DNA of 64,000 nt, taken from the NCBI GenBank assembly GCA_018057825.1, contig JAGPCY010000025.1, positions 62,001 to 126,000 of the forward strand, written 5' to 3'. The translations under genes were made by a program, and so were the position numbers. The notes beneath the pieces are model-generated. The model ran no database searches and was not told the DNA's origin. It worked only from the letters and a program-made list of their open reading frames with translations. This document shows positions 36,601 through 45,358 of this stretch, piece by piece. Origin of the DNA: Kofleriaceae bacterium. Its GTDB lineage: Bacteria; Myxococcota_A; Polyangia; Haliangiales; Haliangiaceae. Every line of letters starts with the position of its first letter. Position 1 is the first letter of the stretch.

Positions 36601-39600
36601 CGGACGTCGGGGTCGTCCTCGGTGAGGACGGCCAGTTGGTCGAGCATCACCGGGAACGAGCCCAGCGACTTCTCGACCGACTCGCGCGACTCCGACAGCA
36701 GGCCGTCGAGGTGGCGGTCGAGCGTGCGGCTGTACAGGTGGATCGCGGCGGCCCGGGCCTGGACCTCGGCGCGGTCGGCGCCGGCCCCGGTCAGGAGCTC
36801 GTCGAGCGTGCCGTCGGCGATCAGCGTGCGCGCGCGCTGCAACGTGAAGCGCATGCGATCGATGACCTGGCCCGAGCCACCGTCGGTGCGGTCGACGTCG
36901 CGGAAGTCGGCCTCGAGGTCGGCCGACAGCGGGCCGTGCACGCGCGCGAGCTCCCGCACCAGCGCGTCCTTGGAGGTGCGCAGCTCGTCGATCCGGGTGC
37001 GGGTGCTGGCGCCGGCCCGGGGCAGCGAGTCGAGTTGCTCGATGCCGCGCTCGATGAAGGCGTTGACGATCGTGAGGCGCGGACCGACCAGCTCGGAGGT
37101 GCGCGGCAGGTGCTTGCGGCGGGCGCGCTGGTCGTGCAACGCGGCGACCCGGCCGAGGAGCGACGTCGCCTCGACCACGAGGTCGTCCTCGGGGCGCTCG
37201 GCCGCGAGCCGGAGGCGGCGCAGCAGCTCCTCGCCCAGGGTCGGGTCGAGGCCGGCGATCAACCCGTCGGCCCGGGCCAGGATGCGCCGGGCGGCGTCGG
37301 CGACGTCGGCCGCGCCGCGCGGGATCGCGAGATCGAACTGGGCGCAGGCGTCCCAGGCGTCCTGGGCGAAGGCGTCGGCCGCGGTCAGCGACGCGATCTG
37401 CGACAGCGTCGCGCGCGCCGCATGCAGCACGTCGCGCAGGGCGGTGCCAGTGACGGTGCGGAGCTGGGCGATCTCGCGCGCCAGCGGCACCGCGAGGGCG
37501 GCGTGCCGGCCGCCCAGCGACTCCAGCTCCGCGCCCAGGGCGTCGAACGGGCCGAACAGCCCGCGCAGCCCCTGGGCCTGGCGATCGGGCGACTGCAAGA
37601 CCAGGCGCAGGATCCGGGTGCGCAGGTCGGCGGCGGTGAGGTGGACGTCGGCGAGATCGACGCGATCGTCCGTGGCGTCGCCCAGGCCATCGAGCACGTC
37701 GAGCATCTCGGGGCGACCCTGGCCGTCATCGCCGGTGTCCAGCCGGCGGAACGGCGCGCGCACCGCCTCGATCAGGTTGTCGGCGACCCCGACCTCGACG
37801 CAGGCCACGGCGGCGATCGCCGCGGTGCGGATCTCGGCGCCGTCGAGGTCGGCCTCGGCGTAGGCCTCGGCGCGGCCGACCTCGGCGATGCGATTGCCGA
37901 TTACGTCGGCGCCGTCGACGCCGCCCAGGGCGATGGCGCCGCGCAGGGTCAGCCGCTCGACCCAGCGCAGGGCGGCGTCGAGCGCCGGCCGTACGTCGGC
38001 GGCGGTGCTGTTGACCAGGGCCTCGAGCAGCGGGCGCGGCCGATCGACGTTGACCCCGGCCAGGCCGTCGACCCCGGTGGGCCACAGGCGGCGCAGCGCC
38101 GCTCGGTTGTCGAACTGCGGTGGCACGTCGGCGAGGGCGACCCGCTCGATCCGGTTGCCCTCGACGCGCAGGCGGCCGATCGGGGCGGCGGCCGAGAAGC
38201 AGCGCACAGCGGCGTCGCCCAGGTTGCGCAGGACGTTGTCCTTGACCCGGACGTCGTAGATCGGCTGGGGCCCGCCGATCATGACGCCGATCGTCAGGCC
38301 GTCGTCGTCGGCGCCGTCGATCCGGTTGCGCTCGACCTCGACGTCCCACACCGGGCGCACCGCCAGGAGCAAGTCGTCGACGCCGTCCCCGACCAGGATG
38401 CCGGCGCACAGGCCGAGCGGCGACAGGCGAGGGCGGCTGGGCAGCACGATCCACGAGCCGCTGACGCGTACGGCGTGGCCCGAGACCGCGATCCCGGCCT
38501 GGACCACGGCCTCGCTGTTCTCGGCCAGCGCGATCTCGTTGTCGGTGACGTCGATGCCGTCGCCGTTGAGCTGGACCGCGCACGCGCCGGCGACCAGGCG
38601 GTTGCCGGTGACCAGCAGACGGTCGACCGACACGTCGCGCGTCGACTCGGCGGCGTCGTCGATCAGCACGCCGACGGTGAAGCCGGCGATCTGGTTGTCG
38701 CGGATGGCGACGCCGGCCAGGACGCCGTCGGCGAGGTGGATCCCGGTGGCGGCCGCGCGAGCGCCGGTCAGGTCGTTGCCGCGGAGCTCCAGGCCGTCGA
38801 TCGCCAGGCCGGCGCGCGGGAACGCGATCAGGAAGCGATGGGCCAGGTACGGCGCGTAGGGCGCGGCGGCGATGCCGGTGCCGGCGAGGATGCGGCAGTC
38901 GACGACCTCGATGCTGCGGCAGGCGCCGGTGATGAGCACGCCGTTGGCTTCCGGACCGGGGCGGCGGGCCTCGAGGCGACACCGGCGCACCGCGACCTCG
39001 CGCGAGTCGGCGATCGTGATGACGCCGTGGGGCAAGCCGGAGAGGGCGGTCAGAAGCGGCTGGGCCTCCGGCACGTCCTCGAGCGGCTGGCCGGGGTGGG
39101 CGCGCTGCAGCCGGCGCAGCTCGACCAGGGTGCGGACGATCGAGCCCGAGGCCCGACCCTCGCCCGGGCCGAGCAGCCGCAGGCGTGCGCCGACCAGCTC
39201 GAGGAAGGTCGCCTGGGGCGTCGCCACCGCCAGGTCGTCGATCTCGAGTCCGCGCTCGGGGATGACCGGGAGCGGCGCGAAGCGGCGGGCCAGGAACAGC
39301 TCGAAGGCGCGCGCCGGATCGGGCTCGCCGAGGTCGATCTCGGCGCCGGGATCCTCGATCAGGTTGAGGTCCTCGATCGAGATGGCGCGGCCGCCCTCGC
39401 CCAGGCCGCCGCGATCGACGTAGAAGGCCCCGCCGGCGCCGCGGACCTCGAGTCGGGTAGCGTCGCCATCGCCGAGGATGCGCAGCGCGCCTTGGTTCCG
39501 GATCAGCACGGTGTGCTCGAGCTGGTAGTTGCCGGCGCGGATGAAGATCGAGCCACCGGCGTCGCCGAGCTGGGCGAGCGCGGTCTGCAGCGCCTCGTCC

Positions 39601-41573
39601 GCGGTGATGCCGTCGGCCAGCGACTGGTCGAGGTCGCCGAAGCTGCGCTCGCCGTCGCCGATGACGATCGTGAAGATCGGCGGGCCGACGCGCCGGTCGC
39701 CCAGCTCGATCAGGCGGTCGCGGACCTCGGCCAGCGGCAGGTAGCGGCGCCGCAGATCCTCGAAGATCCGGGGCTGACCGGGCGCGTCGGGGTCGCGGCG
39801 CACCCGGGCCAGCGCCCGGTACAGGTGGATCGGGCCGTGCGGCAACACCGCGTCGAGCTGGTCGACGAAGCCGCGGGCCTGGCCGTCGGGCGCGTGGACG
39901 CGGGCGGTGAAGGTCCAGTAGTCGGCGTTGCGGAAGCCGGCGCCCGTGAACGCGAAGGTGATGCCGTCCTCGAGCAGGTAGCGGACGTCGGGGATCAGGA
40001 GATCGGCGCCATCCCAGCGACGCACCAGGGCGCCGTCGGCCGGACTGAAGGCGCGGGGCAGGGGCCCGCCGAGATCGAGCGCGCGCGCGCCGAAGCTGAC
40101 GGTGGTGCCGGCGTCCTCGAGCTCGAGGATGCCGGTCTCGGCCTGTACGCCGCGCAGGCGGCGCAGCACCGGCGGCGACGGCGCGTCCCAGCGCAGGCGG
40201 GTCGTGTGGTCCTCGAGGACGATCGTGTCGCCGGCCCGTAGGCGGGCGGCGTCGGCGGGCGCGACCTTGATCGAGCTGGCGCCGAGCGGCGCGGCCTGCG
40301 CCAGGGCCATCGCGGTCGAGCCGTTGTCGCGCGACCACACGATCGCCTGCTCGCCGGCCTGGTCGAGGACCTCGAAGCGCAGGTGCAGGTTGTCGCTGCC
40401 CCAGTAGCCGAGCTGGACCGAGGCGTTCTCGGTGAACAGACAGCGGTCGCGGCACGGATCGGCGGCCTCTTGCACCGTGCGATCGGGCAACGCGCCGGCG
40501 GCGATGTTGGTCGAGAAGCGACCGGTGCCGGTCGGGGTCGGCAGCACGATCGCCGCCTTGGGATCGACCAGCGGCTGCAGGCGGACCTGCGCGACCATAC
40601 GCAGGCGGCCGGTGGTGTCGACCCCGTCGAGCGCCGGCTCGAGCAGCGCGGCGTCTTCGAGCGCGGTGACCGTGGTCTCCCACACGTCGAGGTAGAACAG
40701 GTGGGCCTGACTGCCGTCGACCGGTAGCGGTGGCACCGCGGGAGCCGACGGGAACTCGGGCTGGCGGGTGTAGCGCAGGTCGTCCTCGTTCCAGACCCGT
40801 ACGCCGTCGACCAGGATGCGACCGGCGTTGACGATCGTGCCGTCGCCGCCGCGGATGACCACGTCATCGCCGAGCGCGGGATCGACGACGCGCAGGCCAC
40901 CGACGCGGGTGATACCGACCGGGGGCAGCTCGGCCAGGCCCCACGACACGATGCCGGTGAGGTCGAGGCCGGCGAAGTCGGCGACCGGGACGACCAGGGC
41001 GTTCCACTGGCCGGCGACGTAGCCATAGTCGGCGGCCGGCAGCGCGACCGTGGTGGTGCCGTCGCTGAGCACGACCTTGAGCTCGGCGTCCTGGTCGTCG
41101 GGGAGCACCCGCTCGATCTTGACCTCGAAGACCACGTGCGACGCCGCGAAGCCGACGCCGCCGCCTTGCGCGGCCGGGATCGCGGTGAGGTCGATCGGCG
41201 CCGGCAAGGTCCGGGTCAGGCCCTCGTACCAGCGGGCGCGGATCACCCACGGCAAGGTTTCGGGGTCGTGCCGATCCAGCCGCAGCTCGGGGACGATCTT
41301 GCGTTGGTCGTCGGGCGGCGGGTTGACGCCGGTCCAGCCATCGGCCGAGACGATCGGGTCGATCAGGAAGTCGACGACGATCCGGAAGCCATCGTCGGGC
41401 GAGCCGTCGGCGAGATCATGAGTGCGACGCCGCGCATCGACGGTGCGCAGCCGGACCTCCTCGTTCCAGTCGGCGTCGACGCCGACCTGCCCCATGCGCT
41501 GGTAGACCCCGGTGAAGCGCTTGGCCTCGTCGAAGCGGCTGCGAGAGGTGTTGGTACGGATCGTTGCGCTCAT
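33663..41573 (-). CDS. Giant DUF6519 / right-handed beta-helix protein, probable tail fibre or peripheral baseplate
   Basis: 2636 aa from the ATG at 41573, which overlaps the gpI-like stop (ATGA); the longer frame upstream is a shadow. Residues 1-600 match the DUF6519 type found in phage-tail-like clusters ('SRSRFDEAKRFTGVYQRMGQ', 'GVDADWNEE'). About 640-1290 is a right-handed parallel beta-helix with pectate-lyase-like turns ('VLIRNQGALRIL', 'NGVLITGACRSIEVVDC'). About 1290-1865 is an unusual all-helical insertion. About 1865-2210 returns to beta-helix ('NHIFGCAGIALG', 'VRGNTIRHHGG') and the last 400 residues are mixed. Such proteins are candidates for receptor-binding or sheath-surrounding decoration; the target is unknown. 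Confidence 0.75.
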   Translation of the reverse strand: MSATIRTNTSRSRFDEAKRFTGVYQRMGQVGVDADWNEEVRLRTVDARRRTHDLADGSPDDGFRIVVDFLIDPIVSADGWTGVNPPPDDQRKIVPELRLDRHDPETLPWVIRARWYEGLTRTLPAPIDLTAIPAAQGGGVGFAASHVVFEVKIERVLPDDQDAELKVVLSDGTTTVALPAADYGYVAGQWNALVVPVADFAGLDLTGIVSWGLAELPPVGITRVGGLRVVDPALGDDVVIRGGDGTIVNAGRILVDGVRVWNEDDLRYTRQPEFPSAPAVPPLPVDGSQAHLFYLDVWETTVTALEDAALLEPALDGVDTTGRLRMVAQVRLQPLVDPKAAIVLPTPTGTGRFSTNIAAGALPDRTVQEAADPCRDRCLFTENASVQLGYWGSDNLHLRFEVLDQAGEQAIVWSRDNGSTAMALAQAAPLGASSIKVAPADAARLRAGDTIVLEDHTTRLRWDAPSPPVLRRLRGVQAETGILELEDAGTTVSFGARALDLGGPLPRAFSPADGALVRRWDGADLLIPDVRYLLEDGITFAFTGAGFRNADYWTFTARVHAPDGQARGFVDQLDAVLPHGPIHLYRALARVRRDPDAPGQPRIFEDLRRRYLPLAEVRDRLIELGDRRVGPPIFTIVIGDGERSFGDLDQSLADGITADEALQTALAQLGDAGGSIFIRAGNYQLEHTVLIRNQGALRILGDGDATRLEVRGAGGAFYVDRGGLGEGGRAISIEDLNLIEDPGAEIDLGEPDPARAFELFLARRFAPLPVIPERGLEIDDLAVATPQATFLELVGARLRLLGPGEGRASGSIVRTLVELRRLQRAHPGQPLEDVPEAQPLLTALSGLPHGVITIADSREVAVRRCRLEARRPGPEANGVLITGACRSIEVVDCRILAGTGIAAAPYAPYLAHRFLIAFPRAGLAIDGLELRGNDLTGARAAATGIHLADGVLAGVAIRDNQIAGFTVGVLIDDAAESTRDVSVDRLLVTGNRLVAGACAVQLNGDGIDVTDNEIALAENSEAVVQAGIAVSGHAVRVSGSWIVLPSRPRLSPLGLCAGILVGDGVDDLLLAVRPVWDVEVERNRIDGADDDGLTIGVMIGGPQPIYDVRVKDNVLRNLGDAAVRCFSAAAPIGRLRVEGNRIERVALADVPPQFDNRAALRRLWPTGVDGLAGVNVDRPRPLLEALVNSTAADVRPALDAALRWVERLTLRGAIALGGVDGADVIGNRIAEVGRAEAYAEADLDGAEIRTAAIAAVACVEVGVADNLIEAVRAPFRRLDTGDDGQGRPEMLDVLDGLGDATDDRVDLADVHLTAADLRTRILRLVLQSPDRQAQGLRGLFGPFDALGAELESLGGRHAALAVPLAREIAQLRTVTGTALRDVLHAARATLSQIASLTAADAFAQDAWDACAQFDLAIPRGAADVADAARRILARADGLIAGLDPTLGEELLRRLRLAAERPEDDLVVEATSLLGRVAALHDQRARRKHLPRTSELVGPRLTIVNAFIERGIEQLDSLPRAGASTRTRIDELRTSKDALVRELARVHGPLSADLEADFRDVDRTDGGSGQVIDRMRFTLQRARTLIADGTLDELLTGAGADRAEVQARAAAIHLYSRTLDRHLDGLLSESRESVEKSLGSFPVMLDQLAVLTEDDPDVRTLAREAGAAVGEALLDDSNRNRHLSTARFLLDRIRGRLVPVLPELHLLPPRSVEPIERRLAGVTALVLDLPLVDLRYRDAAGDGIATHLDRGFAILRADSGARQRGERAVADYRAALTGTPEVLAAALFALVVQLDATAELARVAYDDNDGVAALKALTAAVRLATDPGEDRAVRLARVKTYVAGRTDQLSPVLAAQVNQLADVTNALGLLREALERLARGESAAGKDRRPPIIEIEPEAADGVFVAGAQVKARITGNSVEDALAGLSVLGAAGHVCTEPPDDGAILELGENRLAACAGRGIQVTTDGLSTVVLWDNHIFGCAGIALGRTAVAQAVIELHGVGDLLLRGNVLRENGNRGVRALLHEVHADWRGEVVVRGNTIRHHGGGDGGTGLMILADPVPSRTLVDLVKVPWLTLEPPPRLTLPGRPSPTHPICNLGFSTLASQVAMGSPQLELGGLRQALSDQPVLHRALTSTEPLRTAAPAAASLADRYLGRTRTFLKSPLLDFLHRPPVSVFLPRPRRTVHNVHIEGNDVAANGPALQVLSEGTAIWSTTVTGNELRSTGTIGAVYLRNVDSTVFTGNRVENRDVVTAVLIRAAKALISATGNVILSAQPIRRLPKLAAPALEQAGAVTLQVGMGKGALSIPIDARSVLGNLERRRLTSADLFSEIFADVITSPQRTPAPDVTPVPPGGATGSGRARPELDLRLLRSVADRVARSFPDRGAARDRLRTILRDSDFNLERAVRVAALEPLDAAAPSPAPDAGARLVEEVLASDDLAGRLSSGVRINTNLGDTARDRVELFPGVVNDSTRSAMREALPLGLPTGLGARTVYDRAGETNTPIGALRQVVDRVAMHTTDPAEAKVRIAAILTAAAGDPIDALRFLDEEMLGFDTAKPTIKEAVTNSSLIAEALADHLATAIPLQPLPYEPRPTPIPRPVPTAKSLVIIGGSHVTAVGNATTAGVIVLEADQVVELNL

Positions 41574-44500
41574 CGGCGGTCCAGCCTGTAGAGGTCGTGG
41601 GTGGTGCGGTCGAGATGCACGGGAGTCATCGCGATCGGCAGGAAGTCGCCAGCGCGGCTGGTCAGCTCGCGCTCGTGGTCGCCGCGCTCGGCGTAGGCGC
41701 CGGGCAGCGTGCCGTCTTCCCCGGCGCGCAGGGCCGGGCCGTTGTTCTCGGCCAGCGCTAGGTAGCCGGGGTCGGTCGGGCGCGCGCTGATGAACGACGC
41801 GGTGTGCACCAGGCTGGCGTGCAGCGTGGGGGGGCGGCCGCCGCGCTGCACCAGGCTGTGGCGCACGAACCCGAGATCCTGGCGATCGACGGTGGTGACG
41901 CCGGCGATCACGCACGACGAGGCCTCGAGCAGGCCGGCGTTGATGCCGCCGTACAGGGTGCAGTGGCGCAGGCGGACATGGGCGCCCGCGGCCTCGATCG
42001 CGATCGCCTTGTCGTCGCGGCCCCCGGCGTCGAAGATGCAGCCGGCGGCGACCAGCTTGACCCACGGCGGGAGCTCCAGCTTGCCGACGACGCAGCCGTA
42101 CAGGCGCAGCTCGACCTCGGGCTCCGGGATCGACCAGCGCGCGTCGGCCTGCTGATGTCCGCCGCCGGGGATCCACAGCGCCAGCGTGCCGGGCTGGCCG
42201 AGGTGGCAGGCCCGGATGTCGATCGTGCCGCTGGCGACCACCAGCTCGAGTCGGCCGGTCAGCCACAGCCCGGCGAGCGCCAGGTGCGGCGGCGCCGGGA
42301 TCGGCGCGGTGGTCTCGTCGACGTGTAGGGCCAGCGACACCTCGGCCTCCTCGTCGACCTCGAACACCGGCGCGCTGCCTGGGTCAGCGTTCCACAGGGC
42401 GAGCCCGTGCTCGAGGCCGACCGACAGCCGGGCGGCCGGGATCGTCGGCGAGCCGATCACCGCGAGCCGCGGCGGGTTGGTCGGATCGAGGAGCCGACTG
42501 GCGGTCAGCGCCGCCGGTAGATCGCGATACATCGTGATGCCGTCATGGGTCTGGCCGGCGCGGCGCGGCTCGAGGTACGCGTGGGGCAAGTCGGCGGCGT
42601 CGATCGGCGCCCACGGCTCGATGGCGAAGGGGCCGGCGGTGGGCTCGGCCCAGGCGCGCGGCAGCTCATCGTCGGCGGCGGCGCTGCCGACGCCGATCGC
42701 GCCGGGGCGGCCGACGAAGGCCGAGCTGGTCACCGGACCGGTGGGCGCACCCGGCGGCAAGACGAAGCGGCCGAGGCGGGGGTCGAGCATGACCGCGGGC
42801 TCGGCGGTGGACGCGACCAGTTGATCCCACGGGCCGAGGCTGCGCTGGACCAAGCGCCACGGCGTGCGCGATAGCCGGCCGGGTGCCGAGAACCGCTGAT
42901 CGCCGCCCAGGGCCTGGGCGTAGCCGGCCGAGAACGCGCCGCCGAAGCGCGCGTCGAGCGGGACGCCGCGCACCGCGGTCGGGCCGGTCGGGTTGGTGCG
43001 CTCGTAGGTCCCGCCGTCGGTGGCGACCCGCAGGCGCAGCGCGAACGGATCGGGATCGCTGACCTTGATCGGCAGCGCCAGCCGCGGCAGGAACGCCAGG
43101 TAGCCCTGGCCCCCGAGCACGAGCAGGAGCTCGCTCGGTGGCAGCGGCGGGGGCGCGACGATCAGCAGGTCGTCGCCGACGAACACCGCCTCGCCCGCGC
43201 CGGGTGGCGACGTGCCATCGGGGCCGTCCTCGATCGGGCCCGGGACGTCCCAGGCGCTGGCGCCCGCGGTCAGGCGGTAGGCGCGCGGTCGGGTGCGATC
43301 GGCCCAGGCCAACACGTGCAAGTCGCCGGCGCCGTCGACGCGCGCGACCAGCGTGCCCGGCCGGTCGTTGGTGAACGGCAGGCTGGGCAGGGCGCGCCAG
43401 GCCTTGCCGACCGACGGATCCCACTGGTGTACGGTGTGGCGCATCGCGCCCGGCACCTCGTCGCCGCCGAGCAACACCAGCCCGGCGGGCGTCGACAAGA
43501 GCGTGGCGCCCATGCGCTCCTGCTGGCGGTACACCGGGTGCGCCGTCCACGCCCCGCCGCCGGGTGCGATCGACCACACGTCGCCGGCCGCGGCGCCATC
43601 GACATCGCCGCCGTGCACGTAGAGCCGGCCGCCGTGGAGCGCCAGGTGTGGGCTCTTGCGGGCCAGCGGCGCGACGCCGCCGACCGGCGCGTCGAGCCGG
43701 GTGATGGTCGCGAGGCCGGCGAGCCCGGTGATCGCCCACAGGCCGAGCGTCCCGGTCCCGGGATCGGCCGCGACCACGAGCAGGTCGGCGCCGTCGCCGA
43801 GCACCGCGATCCCGGCGGCGGTGTCGAGGGGCGCCGGCACCGCGGTCGGCGCGAAGCGCACCATCCACGCCGCGCCCGGCCCGACCGTGAAGCTAGTCAC
43901 GACGTTGGTCTGCGCCGCGAGGTCGAGCTCGAAGCGGATGATCCAGGTCTCGGCCCCGACGGTGACGACGGCGGCGTTGCTGGCGGCCGCGCCCAGGGGA
44001 GCGGTGAGGTCGAGATCGCTCCAGACCCCCGCGGCGGTGCGGCGGCGGGCCGCGCCGTCGAGACGGCTGACCTGTAGCTCGACGACGTGGCCGGCCAGCT
44101 CCTCGAGGCCGTCGACCGGTTGCACCGGGGCGACCAGGGTCGGCCCGGCGTCGGTCAGCTCGGCCACGACCTTCACCAGGTTGTCCGAGGGCAGGTTGAG
44201 GTCGCCGTCGCCGACGGTGGCGAGCAGCGTCACCTGCCAGCGGTCGCCGGGCGCCGGGCGCGCGTCCTCGGCGAAGCGCAGCACCGGCTCGGCGCCGACC
44301 GGCGCGTACGGCAAGGCCTGCGGCTGGCCTTGGACCGGGCGCGGGCCGACCAGCGGCACGCCGTGCACATGGCACTGGAAGCCACCCAGGCTCTCGACCA
44401 GGTCGGGAGCGTCGGCGAGCGTGGTCGGCGTGAGCAGGCGCGCCGCCTGGCGGATCGGCGGCACCGGCACGGCGGGCTCATGGCGCGCCGTGAAGAGCGC

Positions 44501-45358
44501 CATCTCGTCGGGCGGCTCGACCGGCGCCAGCCACACCAGAGGCGTGTCGCGGCGCAGCGGATCGACGTGGTAGCCGCGCTGGCCGTGGGGCACGGTCACG
44601 GCGGCGCCGGTCGCGCGCAGACCCTCGAGCTCGATCGCGTGCAGGCGGGCGGCGCGCACCGCGACGGCGTCGGGCCGGGCCCAGCCGCGCAGCTCGAGCG
44701 TGCGCGGTGACGCCGCGATCCGCCCAGCGTCGATGCGGCCGAGGCGTCGCACGGTGTCATCGACGGTCTCGCCCGGCAGCACCTCGATCAGTGGCCCACG
44801 CACCCGCGCGACGTCGGCGCGTGGCCGGCGATCGCCGAGCGAACGCCGGGTCAGCGGATCCGACAGGCCGATCGGGTCCCACAAGACCGCGGTGCGACCG
44901 CGCCACGGCGTCAGGTCGCGCAGGTCTTGGGTGATGAGCAGCGAGCGGTAGCCCTCGTCAGCCTCGACGTCCCAGCGCGAGGTGATCGACAGCACCTCCT
45001 CGAGCGTGGCCAGCGTGCCCTTGCGGCGGCGCCAGTGGACGATCCGGGCCAACACCGCGCGCTGCACGACCGGGTCGGCGGTGACGAAGCGGGCGCGGAA
45101 CAGGTCCGCGATCAACGCCAGCGCCTCGGGGTGGGCGCGCTCGACGAAGTGGTCGTCCCACAGCCCGCCGATCGCGTCGTACAGCTCGTCGAGGCCGCGG
45201 CCGAGCACGCCGGTGAGCGCGGTCAGCGGGCTGACCAGCTCGAGCCCGGTACCGACCGCGCCGCCGTCGCTGACCACGCGCGCGTCGCGCTGGTGGTAGA
45301 CGCCGGGGATGAGCGACGGCAGCCGCAGCGAGGGACGCAGGCGAGCCGGATCGCTCAT
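41570..45358 (-). CDS. gpI-like tail protein with beta-propeller and beta-helix extensions
   Basis: 1262 aa. Residues about 20-140 match phage tail protein I (P2 gpI type): 'LPSLIPGVYHQRDARVV', 'RAVLARIVHWRRRKGTLATL' and 'EEVLSITSRWDVE'. Residues about 480-760 look like Kelch-type propeller blades ('GGRLYVHGGDVDG', 'GLVLLGGDEVPGAMRHTVHQW'). Residues about 1010-1230 look like a second beta-solenoid with a zinc-ribbon-free end. P2 gpI is a baseplate wedge component joining gpJ to the fibre, which agrees with its place between the gpJ-like genes and the fibre candidate. The stop and start overlaps on both sides are ATGA. Confidence 0.75.
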   Translation of the reverse strand: MSDPARLRPSLRLPSLIPGVYHQRDARVVSDGGAVGTGLELVSPLTALTGVLGRGLDELYDAIGGLWDDHFVERAHPEALALIADLFRARFVTADPVVQRAVLARIVHWRRRKGTLATLEEVLSITSRWDVEADEGYRSLLITQDLRDLTPWRGRTAVLWDPIGLSDPLTRRSLGDRRPRADVARVRGPLIEVLPGETVDDTVRRLGRIDAGRIAASPRTLELRGWARPDAVAVRAARLHAIELEGLRATGAAVTVPHGQRGYHVDPLRRDTPLVWLAPVEPPDEMALFTARHEPAVPVPPIRQAARLLTPTTLADAPDLVESLGGFQCHVHGVPLVGPRPVQGQPQALPYAPVGAEPVLRFAEDARPAPGDRWQVTLLATVGDGDLNLPSDNLVKVVAELTDAGPTLVAPVQPVDGLEELAGHVVELQVSRLDGAARRRTAAGVWSDLDLTAPLGAAASNAAVVTVGAETWIIRFELDLAAQTNVVTSFTVGPGAAWMVRFAPTAVPAPLDTAAGIAVLGDGADLLVVAADPGTGTLGLWAITGLAGLATITRLDAPVGGVAPLARKSPHLALHGGRLYVHGGDVDGAAAGDVWSIAPGGGAWTAHPVYRQQERMGATLLSTPAGLVLLGGDEVPGAMRHTVHQWDPSVGKAWRALPSLPFTNDRPGTLVARVDGAGDLHVLAWADRTRPRAYRLTAGASAWDVPGPIEDGPDGTSPPGAGEAVFVGDDLLIVAPPPLPPSELLLVLGGQGYLAFLPRLALPIKVSDPDPFALRLRVATDGGTYERTNPTGPTAVRGVPLDARFGGAFSAGYAQALGGDQRFSAPGRLSRTPWRLVQRSLGPWDQLVASTAEPAVMLDPRLGRFVLPPGAPTGPVTSSAFVGRPGAIGVGSAAADDELPRAWAEPTAGPFAIEPWAPIDAADLPHAYLEPRRAGQTHDGITMYRDLPAALTASRLLDPTNPPRLAVIGSPTIPAARLSVGLEHGLALWNADPGSAPVFEVDEEAEVSLALHVDETTAPIPAPPHLALAGLWLTGRLELVVASGTIDIRACHLGQPGTLALWIPGGGHQQADARWSIPEPEVELRLYGCVVGKLELPPWVKLVAAGCIFDAGGRDDKAIAIEAAGAHVRLRHCTLYGGINAGLLEASSCVIAGVTTVDRQDLGFVRHSLVQRGGRPPTLHASLVHTASFISARPTDPGYLALAENNGPALRAGEDGTLPGAYAERGDHERELTSRAGDFLPIAMTPVHLDRTTHDLYRLDRR

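Noticed and set aside
33183-40241. 2352-aa plus-strand ORF opposite the fibre gene
   Set aside because: Composition of an antisense shadow in GC-rich DNA; the minus strand has the clear DUF6519 and beta-helix protein. The same holds for 45364-48168 and 17193-20036.
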